Origin: Bacteroidota bacterium
GTDB lineage: Bacteria; Bacteroidota; Bacteroidia; 2-12-FULL-35-15
Assembly: GCA_016722565.1 (NCBI GenBank)
Contig: JADKIU010000001.1
Location: 310,001 to 374,000, forward strand
Reading direction: 5' to 3'
Length of the DNA: 64,000 nt
Shown here in pieces: positions 20,115 to 28,761 of the stretch; within the stretch, counting starts at the first letter, position 1, and every line of letters begins with the position of its first letter. The notes under the pieces are model-generated. The model was not told the DNA's origin and made no database searches. It saw only the letters and a list, made by a program, of their open reading frames with translations. The position numbers and the translations under genes were made by a program.

Positions 20115-20154
20115 AGAAATCTCCATGTCTTTTATTACATGGAGATTTCTTTTT
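20115..20154 (+). terminator. Intrinsic terminator after the SprB-repeat gene
   Basis: A 13-bp perfect stem (AGAAATCTCCATG/CATGGAGATTTCT) with a 10-nt loop and a T-run, 18 nt after the stop codon. It ends transcription of the surface-protein gene. A -7-like box TATATTTG starts immediately after it, at 20154. Confidence 0.88.
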
Positions 20155-20161
20155 ATATTTG
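20154..20161 (+). promoter_or_regulatory. Possible Bacteroidota -7 promoter box
   Basis: TATATTTG matches the TAnnTTTG consensus 26 nt before the TTG start of the next TPR/SpoIIE gene. I see no TTG -33 box at the usual spacing because the terminator hairpin occupies that region. The call is therefore tentative. Confidence 0.4.
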
Positions 20162-20186
20162 ATACGTACCAAGTAGAAAAACAAAA

Positions 20187-22289
20187 TTGAATAAAAAACA
20201 ACTATACTTTTTCATTGTTTTTGTTTTCACGAACATCTCCTTTTCCTTTTCTCAAAACATGGATAGTCTGGAAAACACGCTTCAAACTGCGATTCCCGAC
20301 AGCACAAAACTTCAGTCGATTATCCAACTTCAAAAATATTATAGCTACGACAATAAGAACAAAGCCATTCAATTGGGATTTAAAGGTTTGCTATTGGCAG
20401 ATAAATTAAACGATAAAAAGAATAAAGCATGGGTGCTGAACTATTTGGGAAGCACGTATTACTATAATGGAATGAACGATAGCGCATACGCATATCACAA
20501 GCAAGCACTCGACATTCGTTTAACCATTGATGATAAAAAAGGACTTGGTGCATCGTATAACAACCTCGGAAACATTTATGATGACCAGGGAAAATCGGCA
20601 CTTGCCTTAAACTATTATTTAAAAGCGTTGAATTACTTTGAAGAAATTGATTTTAAAAACGGAATTGGCATTGTATACAACAGCTTGGGCAATCTTTACT
20701 ATACCCAAAAAAAGATTGACTTAAGTTTATACTATTATCAAAAGTCGTTAGAGAATCAATTGAAACTGAATAATACCTTAGGGATTATTCATGCCTACAA
20801 TAACATTGCGATTATGTATGATGAAAAAAAAGAACTGAAAAAAGCACTCGAATATTATACCAAAGCGTTAACACTTGCAGAAAAGACGAACAACATTGGA
20901 GATCAGATTACATGTTTAAATAACATCGGGCAATTATACATTACACAAAAGGAATATGTAAAAGCCGGGAATGTGTTGCGATTGTCCTTAAAACTGAATG
21001 AAGAAGAAAATGATACGGTGAAAATGGTGAGTCCGCTCATCAACATGGGCTATTTATACAAGGAACAAAAGCGGTACGATTCGGCAGTGGTGTTTTATGA
21101 AAAAGGATTGCGCTGTGCAGCGACAGCCGGCTTGAAAGGTTCTTTAAAAGATTCGTATTCGCATTTAGCAATTGTGCATGCACTTAAAAAGGATTTTGAA
21201 AAAGCCTATGAATACGAGTTGATGTACGATAATATTAAAGACACGTTGTTTAATGAGGAAGGGAACAAACAATTACAAGAACTGCAAACCAAATACGATA
21301 CCGATAAAAAGGAACAAACCATTGCACTCTTAGAAAAGGAAAAAACGATTGAAGCCAACATTCGCAATTCAATCATCGGGATAAGTGTGTTGGGTTTTAT
21401 TTTATTCTTGGTTTTACTATTCGCTTTTCGTAACAAGAAGAAAGCAAATGTTTTATTGGCGAATCAAAAGGTTGAAATACTCAATAAAAACAAGGATTTA
21501 CAGTCGAAAAACAATTTGATTGAACATCAGAAAAAAGAAATAACGGATAGCATTGAATATGCAAAAACGATACAAAATGCGATGCTTCCTTCTGATTCGG
21601 AGGTACATGAAGTGTTTCCACAATCGTTTGTTTTGTTTAAACCCAAAGACATTGTGAGTGGAGATTTTTATTGGTTTAAACGAATAAACGGACTGCATTA
21701 TGCCGCAGCTGTTGATTGCACTGGACATGGGGTGCCGGGGGCATTCATGAGTATGATCGGAAACGATAAATTAAATTTCGCAGTTCAGGAAAAGAAATGT
21801 TTGATGCCTTCTGAAATTTTATCCGAATTAAACAAAGGTGTAAAAGAAGCATTAAAACAAAATGATAGCGATTCAAAATCGCGTGACGGAATGGACATCG
21901 CTTTGTGTGCAGTTGATTTTGTAAAGAAGAAACTCTATTATGCGGGAGCAAATCGGGTCTTGTATAAAATTTCGAACGGACAGCTTTTTGGGTATGCACC
22001 AACGAAATCAGCCATTGGCGGTTTTACTCCGGAGGATTTTGACTATAAAAACAATGAGGTGGAATATGCTTCCGGAGATATTTTTTATTTGTTTACCGAT
22101 GGATATGCGGACCAATTTGGCGGTGCTACCGGAAAGAAACTGATGACAAAAAATTTCAAACAATTGTTGCTCTCTGTTTCAAAAGAACCCATGCTCGTTC
22201 AGAAAGAAACCATTGGAAAAGCCTTTGATGAATGGAAAGGAACATTTGAACAAATTGATGATGTATTGGTGATTGGGGTGAAGGTTTAG
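20187..22289 (+). CDS. TPR-domain membrane protein with SpoIIE (PP2C) phosphatase
   Basis: A 700-residue protein starting at TTG, with a signal peptide (FFIVFVFTNISFSFSQ). TPR repeats occupy residues about 60-350 with typical 'LG.IY..QG....AL.YY.KAL' spacing. A membrane helix is at about 395-416 (IIGISVLGFILFLVLLFAF). After a coiled coil come the linker EITDSIEYAKTIQNAMLP (about 451) and a SpoIIE domain with DCTGHGVPGAFMS (about 510), FTDGYADQFGG and the terminal IDDVLVIGVKV. It is closely similar in architecture to the gene at 14100-16313, so the two are probable paralogues. It would act as a Ser/Thr phosphoprotein phosphatase controlled by periplasmic TPRs. The terminator before it suggests its own promoter. 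Confidence 0.92.
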   Translation: MNKKQLYFFIVFVFTNISFSFSQNMDSLENTLQTAIPDSTKLQSIIQLQKYYSYDNKNKAIQLGFKGLLLADKLNDKKNKAWVLNYLGSTYYYNGMNDSAYAYHKQALDIRLTIDDKKGLGASYNNLGNIYDDQGKSALALNYYLKALNYFEEIDFKNGIGIVYNSLGNLYYTQKKIDLSLYYYQKSLENQLKLNNTLGIIHAYNNIAIMYDEKKELKKALEYYTKALTLAEKTNNIGDQITCLNNIGQLYITQKEYVKAGNVLRLSLKLNEEENDTVKMVSPLINMGYLYKEQKRYDSAVVFYEKGLRCAATAGLKGSLKDSYSHLAIVHALKKDFEKAYEYELMYDNIKDTLFNEEGNKQLQELQTKYDTDKKEQTIALLEKEKTIEANIRNSIIGISVLGFILFLVLLFAFRNKKKANVLLANQKVEILNKNKDLQSKNNLIEHQKKEITDSIEYAKTIQNAMLPSDSEVHEVFPQSFVLFKPKDIVSGDFYWFKRINGLHYAAAVDCTGHGVPGAFMSMIGNDKLNFAVQEKKCLMPSEILSELNKGVKEALKQNDSDSKSRDGMDIALCAVDFVKKKLYYAGANRVLYKISNGQLFGYAPTKSAIGGFTPEDFDYKNNEVEYASGDIFYLFTDGYADQFGGATGKKLMTKNFKQLLLSVSKEPMLVQKETIGKAFDEWKGTFEQIDDVLVIGVKV

Positions 22290-22956
22290 CTACAACATCT
22301 TCGCTAATTTACTTTTCGGAAAAACTGATTTTACAATTTCATTGTAATAGATTAAAAGTTTAAAGGCATAGGTTGGTGAGGTGAATTTTTGATTTAAGCT
22401 TTTATAGCTGGTAAGCATAAATCGATATCCGATGTCAGCACCAATTCCAACCCATTTCACAAATTTGTATTCTATCGAAACAGCAGGCTCATAAATAAAA
22501 TTGTAGTCTTTATCAATTACTTTTCGTTTCCCAAATTGATTGTATTTATAGTAGGTTTGTCCCACACCAAATTGCAAAGGCATACTCAATTCCCAATGTT
22601 TGGTTTGATAAAAAACATATTCAGCATGAATAGAAAAATATACCAAGCGTAACATGGCTGTTGTTTTTTTCTAATTCATTGTTTGCATTTACAGTATAAA
22701 TAATTTTATCAAAATCCTGTGAAGGCGGATTGAGCTGATTGTAACCAATCCCAAAGTACAACCGGTTGCCAAAATTCAATCCGGTTTTTAATCCGAAGAT
22801 TTTTGCTCGGCTATTATCTATAAACGAATTGCGGGTATCAAATTTCCCGAAGAGATGTGGTTTTTGTTTTAAGCTGAGTTTTATGGTGTCGAGCGTGGGT
22901 TGTGCGGTTGTGCTTATCGCCCATAAAAAGAAAAATATGTAAAGGAGTTTTCGCAC
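22290..22956 (-). pseudogene. Outer-membrane beta-barrel-like protein, frameshifted in an A7 run
   Basis: Two overlapping frames form one protein of about 221 residues. The 5' frame (from 22956) has a signal peptide (LLYIFFFLWAISTTAQ) and beta-strand text such as LNFGNRLYFGIGYNQL, and stops at 22621. The 3' frame continues with alternating strand segments (LVYFSIHAEYVFYQTKHWE, then PLQFGVGQTYYKY, then IGADIGYRF). Removing one A from the A7 run at 22664-22670 joins them as ...NNELEKTTAMLRLVYF.... The total length (667 nt) becomes divisible by three only after this change. The protein is of unknown function and probably an outer-membrane barrel. The break is either a real mutation or a homopolymer sequence error. 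Confidence 0.7.
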
Positions 22957-23108
22957 AGGGCAAAGATAGGGTAATACTTACTCACAAAGAAAAAATGGAA
23001 CGCAGATGACGCAGATTTAGCGGATTTAAATGGATTTTATAACGGATGGATTGCCTTCGGCAATTTGATTTGTTAGTAGTCAAAGAAAAGCCCTATCGCG
23101 GAGACACT

Positions 23109-23140
23109 CCCTTCTCCTTAAAGAAGGAGAAGGGCTGGGG
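23109..23140. repeat. Dispersed palindromic intergenic element
   Basis: CCCTTCTCCTT and AAGGAGAAGGG form an 11-bp stem followed by CTGGGG. It is related in inverted orientation to the element at 16318-16354. It lies in the 278-nt gap between the broken barrel gene and the oxidase operon terminator; no gene is visible in that gap. Confidence 0.55.
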
Positions 23141-23170
23141 ATAAGGTCCGAAGACGGATGTAATGGGAAT

Positions 23171-23204
23171 AAAAAAACCCTGAACATTTTCGTTCAGGGT
23201 TTCT
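23171..23204 (-). terminator. Terminator of the act-cta respiratory operon
   Basis: An 11-bp stem (AAACCCTGAAC/GTTCAGGGTTT) followed on the minus strand by a T-run. It is about 30 nt beyond the ctaD stop codon, at the end of the eight-gene minus-strand operon. Confidence 0.85.
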
Positions 23205-23234
23205 AATATCACAAATCTAATATCTCAAATCTAT

Positions 23235-25055
23235 TTAGTGTCCACCACCATCAACTTCGCCTTCAGCTAAAGGAACAGTTTGTGGAACGAAATCTTGATC
23301 TTTACCAGGTTTACTGTAATCGTATGGCCAACGGTGAACGACAGGCAATGCGCCAGGCCAGTTTCCGTGTGTATGTGCCATTGGTGTTGTCCACTCCAAT
23401 GTGTTTGCATTCCAAGGATTTTGTTCTGATTTTGGTCCGCGGAACATGGAGTAGAAGAAGTTGAACAAGAATACCAATTGAACCGCAGCAGCCAATGCAG
23501 CAAATGCTGTAATGAATACGTTGATGTCAATTAAGTTGTCGAACATCGGGAATGCACTGTTAGAATAATATCTACGTGGCACACCTGCTAATCCTAAAAA
23601 GTGCATTGGGAAGAATACACCATACGCGGAAATGAATGTTCCCCAGAAGTGGATATATCCTAAGTTTTTGTTCATATGACGTAAGAACATTTTCGGATAC
23701 CAGTGATACACACCGGCACACATACCTAAAATGGCAGATACACCCATTACAATGTGGAAGTGGGCAACCACGAAATACGTATCGTGAACGTTGATATCCA
23801 ATGCTGAATCGGCAAGGATGATACCAGTTAAACCACCGGAGATAAACGTAGAAACCAAACCAATTGCAAATAACATTGCAGGCGTGTAACGGATATTTCC
23901 TTTCCATAAAGTGGTGATGTAGTTAAATGCTTTTACCGCAGAAGGAATCGCAATCAATAAGGTTGTGAAAACGAATACCGACCCTAAGAATGGATTCATA
24001 CCAGTCATGAACATGTGGTGACCCCAAACGATGAACGAAAGGAATCCGATGGCCATGATGGAACCAATCATCGCACGGTAACCAAAGATTGGTTTACGTG
24101 AGTTTACGGAAATGATTTCAGAAGTTAAACCCAAAGCAGGTAAGATGATGATGTATACCTCCGGGTGACCTAAGAACCAGAATAAATGTTCGTATAAAAT
24201 TGGTGATCCACCTGTTTGTTCTAGCGCTTGTCCGCCAATATAGATGTCGGATAAGTAAAACGAAGTACCAAAGCTACGATCGAAAATCAAAAGCAATGCT
24301 GCAGATAATAATACTGGGAAAGAAAGAACCCCTAAGATAGCGGTAACAAAGAATGCCCAGATTGTAAGTGGCAAACGTGTCATGCTCATCCCTTTTGTAC
24401 GCAACTGAAGAACAGTAACGATGTAGTTCAAACCACCAAGTAATGAAGATACGATGAATAAACTCATGGATACCAACCACAATGTCATACCCAATTTAGA
24501 ACCTTCCATTGCTTGTGGCAATGCACTTAAAGGAGGGTAAACTGTCCAACCACCGGAAGCTGGTCCTGTTTCCACAAAGAATCCCCACATCATGAATACA
24601 CTTGATAAGAAGAAGAACCAGTAGGAAAGCATGTTTAAGAATCCGGAAGCCATATCTCGTGCTCCGATTTGGTAAGGAATCAACAAGTTACTGAACGTAC
24701 CGCTCAATCCACCGGTTAATACCATAAATACCATTACTGTTCCGTGGATCGTAACAAGTGCCATGTAAACACCTGGCTCGATCATACCATCTTTACCCCA
24801 TTTATCTCCTAATAAGAAGTTAATGATTGCAAATTTTTCTCCCGGCCAAGCTAATTGTAGACGGAAAACAAATGACATCATCATTGCTAGAAAAGCCATA
24901 ATCACGGCAGTTATCAAGAACTGACGAGAAATGGTTTTGTGGTCCATACTAAAAATGTATTTTGACACAAACGATTCTTGATGATGGTGTTCATCGTGGT
25001 GATCGTGACTATCGTGACCGTGGTGACTTTCGTGATGACCGTGATTATCTGACAT
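23235..25055 (-). CDS. ctaD: Cytochrome c oxidase subunit I (aa3-type)
   Basis: A 606-residue inner-membrane protein with about twelve helices. It has the haem and copper ligands of haem-copper oxidases: the first haem a His in TIHGTVMVFMVL, the CuB His-Tyr pair in GHPEVYIIILP, the CuB His pair in VWGHHMF, and the haem a3/a His pair in VAHFHIVMG. It reduces O2 to water with proton pumping, receiving electrons through CuA of subunit II. The N-terminal 28 residues are unusually rich in His (MSDNHGHHESHHGHDSHDHH, then DEHHHQES). It is the last gene of the act-cta operon, 44 nt after ctaC. No subunit III or IV gene lies next to it in this window. Confidence 0.97.
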   Translation of the reverse strand: MSDNHGHHESHHGHDSHDHHDEHHHQESFVSKYIFSMDHKTISRQFLITAVIMAFLAMMMSFVFRLQLAWPGEKFAIINFLLGDKWGKDGMIEPGVYMALVTIHGTVMVFMVLTGGLSGTFSNLLIPYQIGARDMASGFLNMLSYWFFFLSSVFMMWGFFVETGPASGGWTVYPPLSALPQAMEGSKLGMTLWLVSMSLFIVSSLLGGLNYIVTVLQLRTKGMSMTRLPLTIWAFFVTAILGVLSFPVLLSAALLLIFDRSFGTSFYLSDIYIGGQALEQTGGSPILYEHLFWFLGHPEVYIIILPALGLTSEIISVNSRKPIFGYRAMIGSIMAIGFLSFIVWGHHMFMTGMNPFLGSVFVFTTLLIAIPSAVKAFNYITTLWKGNIRYTPAMLFAIGLVSTFISGGLTGIILADSALDINVHDTYFVVAHFHIVMGVSAILGMCAGVYHWYPKMFLRHMNKNLGYIHFWGTFISAYGVFFPMHFLGLAGVPRRYYSNSAFPMFDNLIDINVFITAFAALAAAVQLVFLFNFFYSMFRGPKSEQNPWNANTLEWTTPMAHTHGNWPGALPVVHRWPYDYSKPGKDQDFVPQTVPLAEGEVDGGGH

Positions 25056-25099
25056 ATGCTAAATTATTTTGTTATTGAATACTGTTTAAAATTCTATTA

Positions 25100-26164
25100 T
25101 TATTTTTTTGCTGTTTCAGCAGCAGATGCTGCAAAAAATGCAGGTTTTGTTGCAATCCATTTTTTGTAATCTTCTTCTGTATCAACTACAATTGTCATTT
25201 GCATGTTGTAGTGACTGTTTCCGCAAATTTTATTACACAATAAGATGTAGTTAAATTCGTATGGAGCTTCTGTTTTACCTGCTTTTTTAGCAGCAGCAGT
25301 ACGAATAGCGTTAATATCATTAACTTGTTTAATAACATACGGATCTTTACGCATGTCCGCTGTTGTTACTGTTGGTGTAAAGTGGAACATGGTGGTCATA
25401 CCCGGTACACAGTTCATTTGCGCTCTGAAGTGAGGAAAATAAGCACTGTGAATAACATCACGGGAACGGAATTTAAATTCAATTTCTTTTCCTACTGGAA
25501 TGTGAATTTCATTTTTGATAACGATATCATCTGCACCAGCCGGACTAGCAGCATCCATCCCTAAATCGTTTGTAGCGGTAATTAATTTGTAGTTCGCATC
25601 ACCCAATTTGTTATCAGCACCAGCATAGCGAGCAGTCCAATCGTATTGTTTTGCATAGATCTCCACAATCATTGAATTTGGATTTGCATCAGAAGTAATT
25701 TTATTCCAAGATCTTAATCCGAAAATGATGATAACTGCTAATACAACAGCAGGAACAATTGTCCACAACATCTCCAATTTATTATCATGTGCTAAGTAAA
25801 CTACTTTTCTGTCTTTTTTGCCATAGTATTTATAAGCGAAATAGAACAATACAATTTGTGTAAGGAAGAACACAATAAAAATGATAATCATGTTGAAGTT
25901 AAACAACCAATCAATTTCAACACCATGCTCAGAAGCAGACTTCGGAAGCATTCTTGGTGCAAACTCTACTAAGTTCCAAATGGTATAAGCTGTCAAAACA
26001 AACATACATAGCAACATCAAGCGTGCTTGTAATTTATTATCTTTCTCAGTGATAACCTCTGGCTTTGCTCCTTTTAAACTTGATGCAAGTTCAAAAACCC
26101 TAACCAAATAGCCTATTGCAAGAGCTCCTAAAATGATGGCAACGTAAACTAAAAACTGTATCAT
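25100..26164 (-). CDS. ctaC: Cytochrome c oxidase subunit II
   Basis: A 354-residue protein with an N-terminal membrane helix (IQFLVYVAIILGALAIGYLV) and two further helices (about 45-65 and 90-112), then a cupredoxin domain facing the periplasm. CuA ligands are seen in HSAYFPHFRAQMNCVPGM and CNKICGNSHYNMQM (Cys-x3-Cys-x3-His-x2-Met). The residue that is usually Glu inside the Cys-x-Glu-x-Cys motif is Lys here; that ligand acts through its backbone carbonyl, so function can be retained. No cytochrome c domain is fused to the C-terminus, so electrons must come from a separate cytochrome such as ActE or from ActA. It lies between actF and ctaD. Confidence 0.96.
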   Translation of the reverse strand: MIQFLVYVAIILGALAIGYLVRVFELASSLKGAKPEVITEKDNKLQARLMLLCMFVLTAYTIWNLVEFAPRMLPKSASEHGVEIDWLFNFNMIIIFIVFFLTQIVLFYFAYKYYGKKDRKVVYLAHDNKLEMLWTIVPAVVLAVIIIFGLRSWNKITSDANPNSMIVEIYAKQYDWTARYAGADNKLGDANYKLITATNDLGMDAASPAGADDIVIKNEIHIPVGKEIEFKFRSRDVIHSAYFPHFRAQMNCVPGMTTMFHFTPTVTTADMRKDPYVIKQVNDINAIRTAAAKKAGKTEAPYEFNYILLCNKICGNSHYNMQMTIVVDTEEDYKKWIATKPAFFAASAAETAKK

Positions 26165-26216
26165 AGTATTTGAATTGTTAATTCGTTATTGTGTATCGTA
26201 TCTTAAAAAATTAATC

Positions 26217-27461
26217 TTAATAATGGTGGTGTAAACTTTCGTCCAAGTATGGGTGTTTCGCAACCATCAATGGTCTCTTCGTTAATGCTCTGTGAACTAC
26301 AAATAACATTAATCCTAAGAAGCCCAATGCTGTTCCGATTTCCATCCATCCTAAGCTGTGGTATCCTTTTACAGTTGCCGGCATTACCATCATGTAAACA
26401 TCCAGCCAGTGACCGATGAAAATAATGAAACCAACAATCATTAAGAAATAATAGTTACGTTTTGCATCACGACTCATTAATAAAATCATCGGGAAAGCAA
26501 AGTTCATAACAAACACGGTCCACATTAAGCCCATGTAACCAAAGCTGTGTAAACGATCGTGGAAATAAACAATTTCTTCAGGGATATCGGTATACCAGAT
26601 CAACATGAATTGGCAGAACCAAAGGTAGCTCCATAAGAAACTAACTGCAAACACCCATTTTCCTAAATCGTGAATATGGCTTTCGTTTACTTGTGGTAAG
26701 TATCCTTTGCGTTTCAAATAAATTACAAAAAGAATAATGGTGGTCATTGCAGAAATCCACATTCCGGCAAATGCATACCATCCGTACATGGTGCTGAACC
26801 AGTGAACATCTAACGACATCATCCAATCCCAAGCAGCAGTAGAAGAAGTAACCGCGAAGAATACCAAGAAGGTAGCCGCTTTACCCATTGTTTTGTAGTG
26901 AATTGCAGTTCCGCCTTGTAAATCTTGTTCAACAGATCTTTTTAAGAAACCATTTTGGAACCAGCACCAAACACCAACGTAAAGAAGTGTTCTTAACCAG
27001 AAGAACCAGGGTGCAAAATAACCTGATTTACCTGCAATTACTTCATCATAGTGTGGTGAATCAGGATTGATTGTTTCCGGATCCATCCAGTGATATAAGT
27101 GGTGTAGGTGCAATTGACCAGCAACTAAAATCAACACCATAATTAAACCGCCAATTGGTAAATAAGAAGATACTGCTTCATACACTCTTTTTACTGCAAC
27201 AGACCAAGCAACTTCGGCAGCATATTGCAATGCCATAAAGAACGTGGCAAGCAATCCAATTCCCATAAAAAACCATCCATTTACTAGCAAGTTAGCCCAC
27301 ATACGTGTCCCTGCATGATAATCTTCGTGTGTAGCACCTTCTGGACCATGATCGGTTAAAAAACCGGCAATGATGGTAACTAAGCCTATAGCCATTAAAC
27401 CAAAAGTGATGTTTCTGGTTTTATTAGTAAACGTATAGTTATTATTCATATCTGTTTGCAT
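26217..27461 (-). CDS. actF: Alternative Complex III subunit ActF (integral membrane quinol:cytochrome c oxidoreductase subunit)
   Basis: A 414-residue protein with about ten predicted helices, of the ActF family (a smaller relative of NrfD-like ActC). Its position after actE and before ctaC is the usual order. The N-terminus (NNNYTFTNKTRNITFGLMAI) leads directly into the first helix. It is thought to be part of the membrane arm and possibly proton translocation. The C-terminus is His-rich (YLDESLHHHY). Nothing looks damaged. Confidence 0.93.
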   Translation of the reverse strand: MQTDMNNNYTFTNKTRNITFGLMAIGLVTIIAGFLTDHGPEGATHEDYHAGTRMWANLLVNGWFFMGIGLLATFFMALQYAAEVAWSVAVKRVYEAVSSYLPIGGLIMVLILVAGQLHLHHLYHWMDPETINPDSPHYDEVIAGKSGYFAPWFFWLRTLLYVGVWCWFQNGFLKRSVEQDLQGGTAIHYKTMGKAATFLVFFAVTSSTAAWDWMMSLDVHWFSTMYGWYAFAGMWISAMTTIILFVIYLKRKGYLPQVNESHIHDLGKWVFAVSFLWSYLWFCQFMLIWYTDIPEEIVYFHDRLHSFGYMGLMWTVFVMNFAFPMILLMSRDAKRNYYFLMIVGFIIFIGHWLDVYMMVMPATVKGYHSLGWMEIGTALGFLGLMLFVVHRALTKRPLMVAKHPYLDESLHHHY

Positions 27462-27493
27462 TTATCTTTTTGTTCTCAAAAATCGTTTTAAAA

Positions 27494-28152
27494 TTATTTT
27501 GTTGGTTCTACTTTTGCAACTGCAGCTGTTGAATCAGCAACTGGAGTAGGAGTAACCGGACCATTCGGGTATTGTAATTTTTGGATGTGTAAAATGATTT
27601 TCCAAATTTCTTCTTTGCTTACCAATGGAGCATGCGCACCCATAATTCCTTTTCCATAATAAATGGAGTGAAACATTTTCCCTTCCGGTAAAGCCATCAA
27701 AGCTGGTCCTTTGTAAGATGGAGGAGGTCCTGATAATTTTGCTGCAACTAATCCGTCAGCTTCTCCACCTGCACCATGGCAGTGAACACAAAACTTACCG
27801 TATAATGCTTCTCCTTCTGCAAGGTTTTTATCATTCTTCGCAACTGGGTTGTGTAAATATCTTCCTGCATTTGCATATCCTGCCGTATCGTTACCATATT
27901 GGTAAGGCATAAATCCTCTTGGAATGGTTCCTGCTACCGGCATTCTGTTTGCTTGCAATGTATCTCCTGTTTCTTTTCCATTCTCAATGGTTACATACGC
28001 CATGTTTGTTTCCAATGATGGTGAGCGGTACATGTCGGGCATAAATTCAGTACCCGGACTATTTGGATCTTTTTTCCGCAAGATGTAGAAGCTATTGCAA
28101 TACAGCCAAACACCGCCATTAAAGAAATAATTTGTTTTACCTTTTTGTTCAT
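27494..28152 (-). CDS. actE: Alternative Complex III subunit ActE (monohaem cytochrome c lipoprotein), read through a -1 frameshift site
   Basis: The intact product would be about 219 residues. Translation starts at 28152 with a lipoprotein signal (MNKKVKQIISLMAVFGC... ending STSCGKK), but in the reference frame the codons after GGA-AAA-AAG leave the expected sequence. The continuation typical of ActE, DPNSPGTEFMPDMYRSP, lies in the -1 frame and runs to a haem motif CVHCH (in YGKFCVHCHGAGG) and a stop at 27494. The junction is the heptamer A_AAA_AAG (28069-28075). The gene length (659 nt) is one base short of a multiple of three. ActE carries electrons in ACIII. Either one A is missing from the sequence or the ribosome shifts at this site. 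Without repair, a separate gene from an internal start would lack the signal peptide. Confidence 0.85.
28034..28075 (-). promoter_or_regulatory. Candidate programmed -1 ribosomal frameshift signal in actE
   Basis: On the coding strand the slippery heptamer A_AAA_AAG (28075-28069) is in the correct phase. A 9-nt spacer follows, then a stem-loop (28059-28034): GUcCGGGUA pairs with UGCCCGAC around a 9-nt loop, with one bulged C and one G-U pair. Slipping gives exactly the ActE frame. No upstream Shine-Dalgarno-like stimulator is visible. A missing base in the A-run is the main alternative. Confidence 0.4.
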
Positions 28153-28193
28153 AGTTCTATAGTATTCTATTGTTATGTCCCGCACGTGCGGGA

Positions 28194-28712
28194 TTATTTA
28201 AATGAAATCTCTGATGCACCACCATTTCTTAGTAATGATTCAATTTTTGATTTGTTTTCTTCTTTCGTTTCAACAATCATCAAAAATTTATCATCTGTTG
28301 TTCTCGGATCTGGGTTTTTAGCTTTTACACCAGGAAGCATCCAGCAACGTAGGTAATACGTAATCACCATTCCGTGACCAGCACACAATACTGTTGATTC
28401 AAATGTGATTGGAATAAACGCTGGTACGTTCATGAAATACGCCATACTTGGCTTTCCACCGATATCCGTAGGCCAATCGCTAATCATCATGTACCACATC
28501 ATTAAGGTTGCCAACGATGCACCTGTTAATCCGTAAATAAATGCGCAGATTGCAATCCAAGTTCTTGGAACATCAATAGCTGCATCTAATCCGTGAATCG
28601 GGAAAGGTGAAAACACATCTTTCACTTTTATTCCTTGCGATTTAAGCGTGTAAGCTGTTTCCAATAAAGGAACTTCATCGTCATAAATTGCGTGTATTGC
28701 TACTGTACTCAT
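28194..28712 (-). CDS. actD: Alternative Complex III subunit ActD (DUF3341)
   Basis: A 172-residue protein of the ActD/DUF3341 family. It has a short cytoplasmic N-terminal domain (AIYDDEVPLLETAYTLKSQG, then KVKDVFSPFPIHGLD), two membrane helices (about 55-75, IAICAFIYGLTGASLATLMMW, and about 95-115) and a C-terminal tail. It is a structural subunit of the menaquinol:cytochrome c oxidoreductase; no cofactor is expected. It lies between actC and actE with short gaps. Confidence 0.93.
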   Translation of the reverse strand: MSTVAIHAIYDDEVPLLETAYTLKSQGIKVKDVFSPFPIHGLDAAIDVPRTWIAICAFIYGLTGASLATLMMWYMMISDWPTDIGGKPSMAYFMNVPAFIPITFESTVLCAGHGMVITYYLRCWMLPGVKAKNPDPRTTDDKFLMIVETKEENKSKIESLLRNGGASEISFK

Positions 28713-28761
28713 ATCTTATTTTTTAAAATCCTAAATAGTATAATTTCTAAATTCTAAATAA

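Noticed and set aside
22664..22670. A-run in the barrel gene as a canonical -1 frameshift site
   Set aside because: The needed shift is +1, not -1, so the A_AAA_AAC heptamer there would lead to the wrong frame.
27991..28185. Separate 64-codon gene over the actE signal
   Set aside because: The lipoprotein signal belongs to ActE; beyond the A-run this frame has no family-like sequence, while the -1 frame continues as ActE.
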